This document shows positions 26,543 to 35,428 of a stretch of 64,000 nt of DNA, in pieces. Under the pieces are notes generated by a model. It saw nothing but the letters and a program-made list of their open reading frames with translations, did no database searches and was not told where the DNA came from. This stretch comes from Chloroflexi bacterium GWB2_49_20. Its GTDB lineage: Bacteria > Chloroflexota > Anaerolineae > Anaerolineales > Villigracilaceae. Each line of letters begins with the position of its first letter. The first letter of the stretch is position 1. Where the stretch lies: positions 33,830-97,829 of the forward strand of contig MGMF01000022.1 in assembly GCA_001796335.1 (NCBI GenBank), in the 5' to 3' direction. A program made the translations under genes and the position numbers.

Positions 26543-27696
26543 ATCCTGGCCTCATCCTGATAGCCATCTCTCTGTTTACCTGGGGTATCGGCGAGGGGAT
26601 GTTCTGGTACTTCCAACCCATCTATCTGCACCAATTAGGTGCCAGCACCATGACAATTGCGGGTGTTTTCAGTGCCTTTGGGGTGGCCATGATGGTGGTT
26701 CATATCCCGGCGGGCTATTTATCCGATAAAATAGGGCGGCGCCCCCTACTGTGGGCAGCCTGGTTCTTTGGATTGGTGGCTGCCTGGTGCATGGCCCTGG
26801 CTGGAAATCTGCAGGTTTTTATTGTGGGCATGGTCATGTATGGACTGACCGCCTTTGTCTCTTCTCCGTTATATTCATACTTAACTGCCGCACGCGGTGA
26901 CCTTACTCCGGCGCGTGTCATGACCCTCAGCTCGGCCGCGTTTAACCTGGGAGCCATCATCGGCCCGGTCACGGGAGGTTGGATTGCCAGTCATTATGGG
27001 CTGCGCACAATCTATTATGTGATCGCATGTATATTTGTTGTTTCATTTGCCATCCTGCTTTTCCTTAAACCACAGCCGCGTGATGGACATGATCCATCCC
27101 AACCCCCAACCCGATTATTGGCAAATAAGAAATATCTTATAATTTTGAGCCTGGCATTTACATCCGTTTTTGTCATGTATCTTCCCCAGCCATTGACCCC
27201 CAGTTTTTTGGAGGTGGAACGCGGATTATCCTTAAGCCAGGTGGGTCTGATCGGTTCTGTCGGTAGTATTGGATCGGTGGTCATGAATTTATTGTTGGGA
27301 CAGATCAACTCCCGCCTGGGTTTTTTGCTGGCACAGATTTTCGTAGGGTTGTTCGCCCTTCTGCTCTGGCGTGGCAACAGCATGTACTGGTATGCCATGG
27401 GTTATTTCCTGTTGGGGGGATATCGCGCTGCACGCATGATGATCTTTGCCCAGGTGCGACCTCTGATCCACCAGGCCCAGATGGGGTTGGCGTATGGGCT
27501 TACCGATACGGTCAATTCCCTGGCAGTCATAATGGCGCCCTTATTGGCTGGCTGGTTATATACGCGCAATCCGGTTAGCGTGTATATGGTTGCCATCGGG
27601 TTGGTCAGCTTCTCAATCGTGATCGGTTTGCGGTTTGCTCCCAGGACTGAATTCGATCCCCAGGGGCTGATCGTACACCAAACTTCGGACACATAA
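26539..27696 (+). CDS. Major facilitator superfamily transporter
   Basis: A 385-residue permease with twelve membrane helices. The signature between helices 2 and 3 reads GYLSDKIGRRPLL, and PLYSYLTAARGD and GPVTGGWIASHYG follow as in drug-proton antiporters. The first helix contains an unusual WGIGEGMFWYF. It is the second gene of a tight run: 4-base overlap with the esterase before it and 3 bases to the metallo-beta-lactamase-fold gene after it. Substrate unknown; export of a small hydrophobic molecule is an inference from the family only. Confidence 0.93.
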   Translation: MNPGLILIAISLFTWGIGEGMFWYFQPIYLHQLGASTMTIAGVFSAFGVAMMVVHIPAGYLSDKIGRRPLLWAAWFFGLVAAWCMALAGNLQVFIVGMVMYGLTAFVSSPLYSYLTAARGDLTPARVMTLSSAAFNLGAIIGPVTGGWIASHYGLRTIYYVIACIFVVSFAILLFLKPQPRDGHDPSQPPTRLLANKKYLIILSLAFTSVFVMYLPQPLTPSFLEVERGLSLSQVGLIGSVGSIGSVVMNLLLGQINSRLGFLLAQIFVGLFALLLWRGNSMYWYAMGYFLLGGYRAARMMIFAQVRPLIHQAQMGLAYGLTDTVNSLAVIMAPLLAGWLYTRNPVSVYMVAIGLVSFSIVIGLRFAPRTEFDPQGLIVHQTSDT

Positions 27697-27699
27697 AAT

Positions 27700-28338
27700 A
27701 TGCTGGAAATTGTTGAATTCACTCTTGGACCCGTTCAAACCAACGCCTACCTGGTGGCAGATCCCGAAACCCATGAAGCAGCCGTGATCGACCCGGGTTG
27801 GGATGGACAGGTCATCCTGGATGCAGCCAGGAAAAACGGCTGGCGGATCGGTCAGCTGTGGTACACACACGCCCACTTTGATCACATTGGCGGTGCAGCT
27901 GCCATCGCGGATGCCCTCAACCCACTTCCCCTGGTGGGGCTTCATCCGGCAGACCACACATTATGGAAAGCGGGAGGCGGGGGTAGCCTGTTTGGTTTCA
28001 GAATCAATCCGGGTCCTGAACCGGGTATTGACTTGAGTCATGGTCAAGTGTTGACGCTTGGGACTGTCCGATTTGAAGTGCGCGCTACGCCGGGGCATAC
28101 ACCTGGTCACTGTATCTTCTACTGCGCCGCAGAAAATGTGCTCTTTTGCGGAGACTTGATCTTTCAGGGAAGTGTTGGACGCACTGATCTGCCGGGTGGA
28201 GATTTTAAAACTCTGGTCAGGAGCATTCAAACCCAGATATTCACCCTGCCGGATGAAACCAGGCTTTTATCCGGACATGGACCTGAAACAAGTGTCGGTC
28301 TTGAAAAAGCATACAACCCATTCTTGGAACAGAACTGA
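27700..28338 (+). CDS. Metallo-beta-lactamase-fold hydrolase (glyoxalase II-like)
   Basis: A 212-residue MBL-fold protein with the dinuclear zinc motif THAHFDHIGG, then HTPGHCIFY and CGDLIFQGSVGRTDLPGG, ending in LLSGHGPETSVG with the last His. This set is typical of glyoxalase II and related thioester hydrolases, although the chain lacks the C-terminal glutathione-binding domain and so is the short type. It starts 3 bases after the MFS stop and ends 16 bases before the next gene, so it belongs to the same operon. Confidence 0.9.
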   Translation: MLEIVEFTLGPVQTNAYLVADPETHEAAVIDPGWDGQVILDAARKNGWRIGQLWYTHAHFDHIGGAAAIADALNPLPLVGLHPADHTLWKAGGGGSLFGFRINPGPEPGIDLSHGQVLTLGTVRFEVRATPGHTPGHCIFYCAAENVLFCGDLIFQGSVGRTDLPGGDFKTLVRSIQTQIFTLPDETRLLSGHGPETSVGLEKAYNPFLEQN

Positions 28339-28354
28339 TCTCGGGAGGTAAAGC

Positions 28355-29248
28355 GTGAAGCGTGCAGTCAGCATCAGCCTGGGGAGTTCGCAGCGGGATA
28401 AAAGTGTCATGATCCGGTTCAAGGATGAGGACATCCTGGTTGAACGGATTGGCACGGATGGAGATATTGACAGGGCTCACAAGATGTACCTAGACTTGGA
28501 TGGCAAGGTGGAAGCCTTTGGAGTGGGAGGCGTGGATCTGTATCTTCGACTGGACGGGCGTGAGTACCCCTTGAGAGCCGCTTTGAAGTTGGTCGAAGGG
28601 GTCAAATCCACACCCCTGGTGGATGGACGCGGGCTCAAACACACCCTGGAAAGACGCGTGTTTGAGCTGGCAAAAAAAGATCTGGGTGATATCCCCCATT
28701 TTAAACAGGCCTTTGTACCGGTAGCCATCGACCGCACTGGTTTGGCGCAGGCAGTGGCCGAGGTTTCAGATCGGATCGTCTTGGGCGACCTGATGGTGGC
28801 ACTGAGAGTGCCCCTGCCTATTTATGGCATTCCAGCTTTCAAGCGTGTAGCGCGCATTATGCTGCCAATGGTAAGCTGGTTCCCAATGAGTATGATCTTT
28901 TATGGCAGTGATGGTGCCGAGCAGAAACCCAAATATACAAAGTATTTTGAAGGGTCAGACCTGTTGGCGGGTGATTTTCTCTTTATGCGCAAATACATGC
29001 CAATTGATATTTCCGGCAAGACCATCATCACCAACACCACCACGGATGATAATATCGAGTTGCTGCGTCAGCGCGGGGCAAAGTTGATCATCACCACCAC
29101 ACCGCGTTATGAGGGGCGTTCCTTCGGTACCAATATGCTGGAAGCCGCCCTGACAGCCTATGCTGGCAAGGGCAGACCCCTGTCCGATGCCGAATTGAAT
29201 GCACTGATCGATGAATTGGAGCTGAAACCGACAGTGATCAGAATGTAA
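28355..29248 (+). CDS. Conserved protein, type often labelled quinate 5-dehydrogenase-like; function uncertain
   Basis: A 297-residue cytoplasmic protein that starts at GTG with GGGAGG upstream. Landmarks are SISLGSSQRDKS, VERIGTDGD, DGKVEAFGVGGVDLYL, VDGRGLKHTLERRV and, near the end, IITNTTTDDNIELLRQRGAKLIITTTPRYEGRSFGTNMLEA. I recall proteins of this shape in Firmicutes and Chloroflexota carrying a quinate-dehydrogenase label. I do not see a clear Rossmann GxGxxG, so I would not assert that activity. It is the last gene of the esterase-MFS-MBL run and precedes a strong terminator. Confidence 0.7.
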   Translation: MKRAVSISLGSSQRDKSVMIRFKDEDILVERIGTDGDIDRAHKMYLDLDGKVEAFGVGGVDLYLRLDGREYPLRAALKLVEGVKSTPLVDGRGLKHTLERRVFELAKKDLGDIPHFKQAFVPVAIDRTGLAQAVAEVSDRIVLGDLMVALRVPLPIYGIPAFKRVARIMLPMVSWFPMSMIFYGSDGAEQKPKYTKYFEGSDLLAGDFLFMRKYMPIDISGKTIITNTTTDDNIELLRQRGAKLIITTTPRYEGRSFGTNMLEAALTAYAGKGRPLSDAELNALIDELELKPTVIRM

Positions 29249-29268
29249 TTTTTTTGAATTAGCGGATT

Positions 29269-29316
29269 ATAAAACGAGGAGGCTGCCAGCATTGGAGCCT
29301 CCTCGTTTTATTTTTC
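29269..29316. terminator. Bidirectional intrinsic terminator
   Basis: A 14-bp stem (AAAACGAGGAGGCT / AGCCTCCTCGTTTT) with an 11-base loop, flanked by A-rich and T-rich tracts on both sides. It separates the convergent esterase operon and rny. Confidence 0.9.
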
Positions 29317-29356
29317 TATAGAATGGATCAGTTAGCCACCCATTGAGATGGTTATA

Positions 29357-30883
29357 CTATTTGGCGTAATCCACGGCCCGGGTTTCGCGAATGACGGTTA
29401 CACGGATCTGGCCCGGGTACTGCATGGTCTCTTCGATCTGCTTGGCAATATCACGCGCCAGGCGGGCAGCAGCCAGGTCGTCGATCTCCTCCGGGCGGAC
29501 AATGATGCGAACCTCACGTCCGGCCTGGATGGCATAGGCCTGGGATACGCCTTTGAAAGAAGCTGCCATTTCTTCCAGGGAGCGTATGCGCTTGATATAG
29601 GCTTCCAGGTCTTCCCGGCGGGCGCCCGGTCGGGCACCGGAGATGGCGTCTGCAGATTCGGCGATGATTGCTTCGATGCTTTCCTGTTCGACTTCGTGAT
29701 GGTGGGATGCGATGGCGTTGACCACTTGTTGATTTACGCCGTAACGCTTGGCATATTCTGCACCCAGCAAGGCATGGGTGCCTTCCTGGTTGTGATCCAT
29801 GGCTTTTCCCAAGTCGTGCAGGAAGCCACCCAGGCGGGAGATCTCCACGTTGGCTCCCAGTTCAGCAGCCAGGATGCCTGACAGTTTGGCTACTTCCACG
29901 GCATGGGACAGTTGATTCTGCCCGTAGGAGGTACGGTACTTCAGGCGCCCCATCATGCGCAGGATCTCGGGGTGCAGCCCACTGACACCAGCCTCAAAGG
30001 CAGCCTGTTCACCCGCCTCGACGATGATCTTTTCCATGTTCTTTTGTTCGTCTTCCAAGATCTTTTCAATATGTGCCGGGTGAATACGCCCATCCAGGAT
30101 CAAACGGGCCAGAGAACGACGGGCGATTTCGCGTCGGACCGGGTCGAAACAGGAGATGGTGACTGATTCGGGCGTGTCATCCACAATCACATCCACACCG
30201 GCGGCCTGTTCAAAAGCGCGGATATTGCGTCCGTTGCGGCCGACGATGCGGCCTTTCATTTCTTCGTTTGGAAGGGGCACTATCGAAGAAGCTACTTCGG
30301 CTACAGAATCAGAGGCCACGCGTTGTATGGAATCTGCGATCAATTTACGGGCACGACGTTCACCATCTTCACGTGCTTCGGTTTCGATCTGTCGGATAAT
30401 GCGAGCCATGTCGCCACGGGCTTCTTTTTCCACTTCGTTCAGGAGAATTGTGCGCGCCTCGTCTGTGGTCATCTGTGCAATTCTTTGAAGTTCGTCAAGT
30501 TCGGTTTGATATAGTTTTTCCACTTCATTGGCCCGCCTGTCGATGGTGCTTTGTCGTTTGTTCAGTAAAGCTTCGCGTTGTTCGAATTTTTCAATCCGCA
30601 TATCCATTTCGTCACGGCGTTTCTGCAACCGGTCTTCTTCACGGCTGAGATCCGCTCGACGACGCTGGACCTCAGTTTCGGAGGACTGCACAACCTTAAG
30701 TGCGTTGTCGCGTGCCTGGATCTCGACGGTACGCGCTTCTTCGCGGGCATCCTGAACAATTTTTTCTGCGGTCTGGCGACTGGCGCGCTGAGTTTTTTCC
30801 ACCCGGGTGCGATTGAAAAAATAGCCCAGTGCAATTCCTGCAATAAACAATAAACCTGCGATAACGTATCCTATAATGTCCAT
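29357..30883 (-). CDS. rny: Ribonuclease Y
   Basis: A membrane-anchored endoribonuclease that starts mRNA decay. The 508-residue chain has an N-terminal membrane helix (1-25), a long charged coiled coil (~30-190) full of Glu, Arg and Gln, a KH RNA-binding domain (GRIVGRNGRNIRAFEQAAGVDVIVDDTP, ~205-270) and the HD domain with FLHDLGKAMDHN and ASHHHEVE (~325-420). The end ITVIRETRAVDYAK is typical. GAGG precedes the ATG. Its start overlaps the recX stop by 13 bases, so the two are cotranscribed, a pairing without an obvious functional link. Confidence 0.97.
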   Translation of the reverse strand: MDIIGYVIAGLLFIAGIALGYFFNRTRVEKTQRASRQTAEKIVQDAREEARTVEIQARDNALKVVQSSETEVQRRRADLSREEDRLQKRRDEMDMRIEKFEQREALLNKRQSTIDRRANEVEKLYQTELDELQRIAQMTTDEARTILLNEVEKEARGDMARIIRQIETEAREDGERRARKLIADSIQRVASDSVAEVASSIVPLPNEEMKGRIVGRNGRNIRAFEQAAGVDVIVDDTPESVTISCFDPVRREIARRSLARLILDGRIHPAHIEKILEDEQKNMEKIIVEAGEQAAFEAGVSGLHPEILRMMGRLKYRTSYGQNQLSHAVEVAKLSGILAAELGANVEISRLGGFLHDLGKAMDHNQEGTHALLGAEYAKRYGVNQQVVNAIASHHHEVEQESIEAIIAESADAISGARPGARREDLEAYIKRIRSLEEMAASFKGVSQAYAIQAGREVRIIVRPEEIDDLAAARLARDIAKQIEETMQYPGQIRVTVIRETRAVDYAK

Positions 30884-31545
30884 GAATTATCCTCGTTGTT
30901 ATTTGATGCCCCGTGGTCAAATGCTGACTGGATCTCATTCCAGGCAAGCATAACAATCGGGTTGATGGAGGCAAAGCTAAAGCCTCTTCTGGCCAGATGT
31001 GCACTTAATTTTTTTCTGAATTCAAGCTTATTCAAACCTGTCAGGCGGTGCGCGTATTTTCGAGCAGCCTGCAATGTCAGGACATCATCATCCACGTCAT
31101 CAAGTGCTGTTTGGATGACATCATCCGGAATGCCTTTCAGTCGTAGTTCCATTTGCAAGGCGGACCGACTGCAGGGGCGAAAATCCTTACGATTTGCGAC
31201 CCAATCCTGTGCAAATTTCAGGTCATCCAAAAACGAGTTTTCTTGAAGCCGGGTGATCGTTACTTCGATCGCATTTTCGGGGATATCCCTGCCTGCCAAG
31301 TTTTTACGGACCTCGCTGACGGAACGTGGCCGGAAGCTCAGAAAGTGAAGTGCTTTATGAACCGTGCTTTCCAGCAAATCATCCGAGGTTAAAGCGTTTA
31401 TCTTTTCTTGTGTCAGTACCTGTCCAACTTTTAACCATACTGCCAAATACCCCGCCAAACCGAAAGCAAACTCATCATCCAGGTAGATATTTACCCGTTT
31501 GGGATCTTTTTTTTGGGGCTCGATGGCGGTAATAATTCTTGTCAT
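30871..31545 (-). CDS. recX: Regulatory protein RecX
   Basis: Inhibits RecA filaments by binding in their groove. The 224-residue protein consists of three-helix repeats, visible as RPRSVSEVRKNLAGRDIPENAIEVTITRLQENSFLDDLKFAQDWVANR and RSALQMELRLKGIPDDVIQTAL, with KFAQDWV-like and LRLKGI-like signatures. The frame is open from 31572 but the ATG at 31545 (MTRIITAIE) matches the family start. recX commonly follows recA; here recA is not in the window and the downstream gene is rny. No LexA-like box was found upstream of it. Confidence 0.93.
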   Translation of the reverse strand: MTRIITAIEPQKKDPKRVNIYLDDEFAFGLAGYLAVWLKVGQVLTQEKINALTSDDLLESTVHKALHFLSFRPRSVSEVRKNLAGRDIPENAIEVTITRLQENSFLDDLKFAQDWVANRKDFRPCSRSALQMELRLKGIPDDVIQTALDDVDDDVLTLQAARKYAHRLTGLNKLEFRKKLSAHLARRGFSFASINPIVMLAWNEIQSAFDHGASNNNEDNSWTL

Positions 31546-32222
31546 GGTTAAAAACACAAAGCCGAAGGCCACACGTTTTGGCCACGGCTGTGAAAATAAC
31601 TTCTGGATATCCCTTTACCAAACCCTACCCGTTCAAAGTGAAATGGATAGGTTAATCCGGTGATGATTGATCACCTTATTTGATATTTATGGCGAAACCT
31701 TGGGTTCGATAAACTCACCTGTCCATACAACTGTTATCAATAATATAAAGATTAGGGACAACCGAACTTCCCAAGCATTCTGCCCAATTTGGGGGCATGG
31801 GGTGCGTACCCCAGGAGTTTTCCAAGAAATTTATTACAAGCCATGGCGCTCAAATATTCAACATATGTGGCAAAAATTTTCGTCCTTTATGGACGAAACT
31901 AATTATACATTAAAAAATTCAGTTTGGTATTTGGGTTTTGAATAGTTTTATTTTCGGACGACCCGCCTTTAAATATTTTATTTGAGAGACTTGATTGAGG
32001 TTAATTGAGATGAATCTCTCCGCTAAATTATTTTATTATTTACGGTTATCTCAAAACCCAGCTTTGGAAAGCATGGATAGCTTTGTCCCAATGAGTGACA
32101 AATGGAATATAGGTAAGGCGTTGACTTTTAAGGTGACAAAAGGAACTATTCGCCAGGCGGGAATGTGTGACATAATTCAGTTATGCATTTATTGTACAAA
32201 ACCCCTTTAATCTGGAGGAAAA
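31546..32222. other. Long intergenic region with several hairpins
   Basis: The longest gap (about 680 bases), AT-rich, between divergent recX and maeB. It holds TGGGGT-GCGT-ACCCCA at 31798-31813, TTCGTCC-5 bases-GGACGAA at 31879-31897 and a short GGTGAT/ATCACC hairpin near 31660. Weak coding frames (31667-31945, 31995-32210) lack ribosome sites and recognisable sequence. A TTGACT with AACTAT 17 bases later, near 32120-32148, could be the maeB promoter. A non-coding RNA or leader is possible, but I recognise none. Confidence 0.5.
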
Positions 32223-34481
32223 ATGGCAAAGATAACCAATGAAGAAGCCCTGGAATATCATCGTCTTAAGGGTAAACCCGGTAAAATTGCAGTCGTCCCG
32301 ACCAAACCGATGGATACCCAGCGGGATTTGGGCTTGGCTTATACTCCGGGTGTCGCTGTTCCGGTGTTGGAGATTGAAAAGGATCCGGAAGCTGCTTACG
32401 AGTACACTTCCAAAGGCAACCTGGTGGCTGTTGTTACGAATGGAACCGCCATTCTAGGCCTGGGTGATCGCGGCCCACTGGCTTCCAAACCGGTTATGGA
32501 AGGGAAGGGTGTGCTCTTCAAGAAATTCGCAGATGTGGATGTGTTCGACATTGAAGTGGACAGCCACGACCCGGATGAGATCATCAATGTCGTGCGTGCT
32601 ATTGCCCCGACTTTTGGTGGTATCAACCTGGAAGATATTAAAGCGCCAGAATGCTTTTACATTGAAGAGACCCTTAAGGAAATGCTGGATATCCCTGTGT
32701 TCCATGATGACCAGCATGGCACCGCCATCATCTCTTCTGCGGCACTTGCAAATGTTCTGGAAATACAGGGCAAGAAACATAGTGAGATCAAAATGGTTAT
32801 CTCGGGTGCTGGCGCTTCCGCCGTTTCTTGTGCCGAGCTGGCCATCCGTTGGGGTGTCAAACGTGAAAACATCATGATGCTGGACAGCCGGGGAGTGATC
32901 TACAAAGGTCGCACCGAAGGAATGAATAAGTATAAGGAACGTTTTGTGGTGGACACTGATCGCCGTACCCTGGCGGATGCAATTCGTGGAGCAGATGTAT
33001 TTTATGGCTTATCTGTTGCGAACGTGTTAACACCTGAAATGGTAAAGTCCATGGCCGACCATCCCTTCATCTGTGCCATGGCCAACCCGGACCCTGAAAT
33101 CAGATATGAGCTGGCCAAAGGCGCCCGCCCGGATGTCATTGTAGCCACAGGCCGGTCTGATTATCCCAACCAGGTCAATAATGTGCTCGGATTCCCGTTC
33201 ATTTTCCGTGGCGCATTGGATGTACGAGCCAGGGCCATTAATGAAGAGATGAAGTTCGCAGCCTCCCAGGCCCTGTCTGCTTTGACCAAGGAGGATGTTC
33301 CCGATTACGTGTTACGCGCATACGGCGTGGAAAGTATGAAATTTGGTCCGGAATATATTCTTCCAAAACCACTCGATCTGCGCGTGATGTTATGGGAATC
33401 GCCTGCAGTTGCAAAAGCTGCCATGGAAACTGGGGTGGCTCGCAAGATGATCGATTTGGATCACTACCGCGAACAACTGGCATATCGGCTGGGCAAGGGC
33501 GAAAAAGTCCGCTATTTCTTTATAGGTAAAGCCCGCTCCGTCAAGAAATTGAAAAGGATCGTCTTTGCCGAAGGTGAAGAGGTCAAGATCATTCGTGCCT
33601 CTGCACAGATCCATGATGACGGCATCGCCGAGCCCATCTTGATCGGTAATCCAGATGTCATTAATAAGGTGGCCGGTGGTCTGGGAAAAACCTGCTGTGC
33701 CAACATTGTTGACCCTCATAATTTTGCAAAATTGGAAGAATATGCCAAGGCTTATTACGAGCTGCGTGATCGCAAGGGCATGACCATTTCAAAGGCACGC
33801 AAATTGGTGCTTGATCCCAATGTGCTTGGCTCCATGATGGTAAAAATGGGTGATGCGGATGCGTTTGTTTCCGGACTGACCTATGAATATCCTGAGGTCA
33901 TCCGACCATCATTGCAGATCCACCATACCGAACCTGGTGCCAAGCTGGTTACCGGTGTATATATCATGATCGTGGATGATCGTACCTTCATTTTTACGGA
34001 CGCGACTGTAAATATTGACCCGAGCGCAGAAGACCTGGCAGAAATTGCCTGTCGCGCAGCTGATTTTGCCAAGAAGCTGGAAATCGAACCACGTGTGGCC
34101 TTCCTTTCATTCTCCAATTTTGGGTCCACCCCGCACCCATTGCAAGCCAAGGTTCGCAAGGCTGTTGACCTGGTCAAGCAACGCTGTCCGGACTTTGTTG
34201 TGGATGGTGAAATGCAGGCAGATACAGCTGTTGTGCCAGAGATCGTTGATGAGCGCTATCCCTTCAGCGCAGTGAAAGATGCCAATGTGCTGGTATTCCC
34301 ATCGCTCGAATCAGCTAATATCGCTTATAAGTTGCTGGAGCGTTTGGGAAATGCCAAGTCGATTGGCCCGATCCTGCTGGGTGTGGGAGCCCCGATCCAT
34401 GTTCTGCAAACTGGAGCAGAAGTAAATGATATCGTCCAGATCGCGGCGGTTGCTGCCATGGATGCCATCAACCGCGAGTAG
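32223..34481 (+). CDS. maeB: NADP-dependent malic enzyme with C-terminal phosphotransacetylase-like domain
   Basis: Decarboxylates malate to pyruvate, making NAD(P)H. The 752-residue protein is the MaeB type: malic enzyme domain in residues ~1-430 ([29 protein letters not shown] with the metal ligands, [17 protein letters not shown] for the nucleotide) and a phosphate-acetyltransferase-like domain in ~440-752 ([43 protein letters not shown]). The C-terminal domain serves assembly and allosteric control by acetyl-CoA in studied relatives and is not thought to be active. GGAGG precedes the ATG. It is alone, followed by a terminator. Confidence 0.95.
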   Translation: MAKITNEEALEYHRLKGKPGKIAVVPTKPMDTQRDLGLAYTPGVAVPVLEIEKDPEAAYEYTSKGNLVAVVTNGTAILGLGDRGPLASKPVMEGKGVLFKKFADVDVFDIEVDSHDPDEIINVVRAIAPTFGGINLEDIKAPECFYIEETLKEMLDIPVFHDDQHGTAIISSAALANVLEIQGKKHSEIKMVISGAGASAVSCAELAIRWGVKRENIMMLDSRGVIYKGRTEGMNKYKERFVVDTDRRTLADAIRGADVFYGLSVANVLTPEMVKSMADHPFICAMANPDPEIRYELAKGARPDVIVATGRSDYPNQVNNVLGFPFIFRGALDVRARAINEEMKFAASQALSALTKEDVPDYVLRAYGVESMKFGPEYILPKPLDLRVMLWESPAVAKAAMETGVARKMIDLDHYREQLAYRLGKGEKVRYFFIGKARSVKKLKRIVFAEGEEVKIIRASAQIHDDGIAEPILIGNPDVINKVAGGLGKTCCANIVDPHNFAKLEEYAKAYYELRDRKGMTISKARKLVLDPNVLGSMMVKMGDADAFVSGLTYEYPEVIRPSLQIHHTEPGAKLVTGVYIMIVDDRTFIFTDATVNIDPSAEDLAEIACRAADFAKKLEIEPRVAFLSFSNFGSTPHPLQAKVRKAVDLVKQRCPDFVVDGEMQADTAVVPEIVDERYPFSAVKDANVLVFPSLESANIAYKLLERLGNAKSIGPILLGVGAPIHVLQTGAEVNDIVQIAAVAAMDAINRE

Positions 34482-34507
34482 AACTCTACACCTTTTTAAC
34501 TAACTTT

Positions 34508-34545
34508 CCCCGGCAGGTGCCTTTGGTGCCTGCCGGGATTTAATT
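34508..34545 (+). terminator. Intrinsic terminator after maeB
   Basis: A 9-bp GC-rich stem (CCCGGCAGG / CCTGCCGGG) with an 11-base loop, followed by ATTTAATTAAT. It lies 27 bases past the maeB stop. Confidence 0.8.
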
Positions 34546-34564
34546 AATCTAAAAATTCATTTAA

Positions 34565-34640
34565 AAAGGAGGGAAAAGTTAGGATGTGAAAGCGAGCTTC
34601 TCTTTCACATCCCAAAACCCCACTTTTTTCGAGAAATTAC
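34565..34640. repeat. Dispersed hairpin repeat, copy C
   Basis: The right arm ACCCCACTTTTTTCGAGAAA (34617-34636) matches the family; the left arm is weak (AAAAAGGAGGGAAAAGTTA). The inner stem is different from other copies: GGATGTGAAAG (34582-34592) pairs with CTTTCACATCC (34602-34612). It lies between maeB and the next gene. Confidence 0.6.
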
Positions 34641-34672
34641 TACAAAAACTGTATGTCCTTCCAAAAAGGCAG

Positions 34673-34678
34673 TAAAAT
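34673..34678 (+). promoter_or_regulatory. -10 box giving a leaderless message
   Basis: TAAAAT, then 6 bases, then the ATG at 34685. There is no Shine-Dalgarno. The sequence around it (AGTAAAATAG--TTATG) is nearly the same as before sbcC at 51293-51308. Confidence 0.55.
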
Positions 34679-34684
34679 AGTCTT

Positions 34685-35107
34685 ATGGAAAAATTGCCCC
34701 CATTTGATAGACCAACTTTGCGGCATCACCGGCAGCAGCGCTTTTGGCAGATCCAACTACCGATTGTTCTGGTCAGCCTTTTAATAGGGGCAGCGGGTGG
34801 CTATACAATTTTGGCGGAAGGAGCACAGGACAGGTTATGGGCGGATATTTCAACCATCTGGCTGGTAGCCCCTATGCTGTTCTTTGCGCTATTTCTTTTG
34901 GCGGTTCTGGTGGGGATGATCTATTTGTTGTACAGGTTGACGAAAGCTACCCCTATCTTTACTCGTCGGGTACAAAACCTGTTTCTTCGTATCGAAAAGG
35001 AAGCCCGCCGGGCCGCGGATTCAGCAGTCAAGCCGGTTTTATGGATACATCAATTTCAAAGTGGACTTAAATACCTGTTGGGTAGAGTAAAACCTGTGAA
35101 GAAGTAA
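34685..35107 (+). CDS. Small membrane protein with two helices, unknown function
   Basis: A 140-residue protein that I do not recognise. The N-terminus (1-22) is charged with several His and Gln residues, then two membrane helices (~24-45 and ~58-82) connected by a short acidic loop, and a basic, amphipathic cytoplasmic tail rich in Lys, Arg and Gln. The next small membrane protein gene starts 10 bases after its stop, so the two form a pair. Its message appears to start at the ATG. Confidence 0.75.
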   Translation: MEKLPPFDRPTLRHHRQQRFWQIQLPIVLVSLLIGAAGGYTILAEGAQDRLWADISTIWLVAPMLFFALFLLAVLVGMIYLLYRLTKATPIFTRRVQNLFLRIEKEARRAADSAVKPVLWIHQFQSGLKYLLGRVKPVKK

Positions 35108-35117
35108 GGGAGTAGTT

Positions 35118-35348
35118 ATGGAAAATAATAAGGTGACACAATTTAGTAGTGACGAAAACTGGAAAGTCAGAACTTTGTTGGTGGGAGTTATCCTGGGAGC
35201 AGCCACGGGTCTGAGCGCGGCTTACCTGCTGACCAAGCGCGCAGAAAAACAGGGGGAACCACTGGCCATTACCAGCGGGCAGGGCTTGAAGCTGGGGGTT
35301 TTAGTGGCCGGGCTGCTGCGCTCAATCCTGACTTTGGGCGAAGAATAA
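35118..35348 (+). CDS. Small membrane protein (YtxH-like in shape), unknown function
   Basis: A 76-residue protein: a polar N-terminus (ENNKVTQFSSDENWK), one membrane helix with a Gly-rich face (LLVGVILGAATGLSAAYLL), then KRAEKQG and a second weaker hydrophobic stretch. GGGAG precedes the ATG. It is coupled to the two-helix membrane protein before it; the pair may act together at the membrane. No catalytic motif is visible. A strong terminator follows. Confidence 0.75.
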   Translation: MENNKVTQFSSDENWKVRTLLVGVILGAATGLSAAYLLTKRAEKQGEPLAITSGQGLKLGVLVAGLLRSILTLGEE

Positions 35349-35372
35349 TATTTATTTACTTAAGTAAAAATA

Positions 35373-35414
35373 GACCCTGGATTTTGGTTTTATCCAAAAC
35401 CCAGGGTCTTAGGT
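35373..35414. terminator. Bidirectional intrinsic terminator
   Basis: AGACCCTGG-A-TTTTGG pairs with CCAAAA-C-CCAGGGTCT across a 6-base loop (one internal mismatch). It separates convergent genes and has A/T-rich flanks. Confidence 0.9.
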
Positions 35415-35428
35415 TAATGATTTCAGCC

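Noticed and set aside
31667..32210. Two short plus-strand frames in the gap between recX and maeB
   Set aside because: Neither has a ribosome site or any familiar pattern; the region is better explained as non-coding with hairpins.
34685..35348. The two small membrane proteins as a toxin-antitoxin or holin pair
   Set aside because: Both are membrane proteins, the gene order and sizes do not fit known pairs, and no toxin motif is visible.
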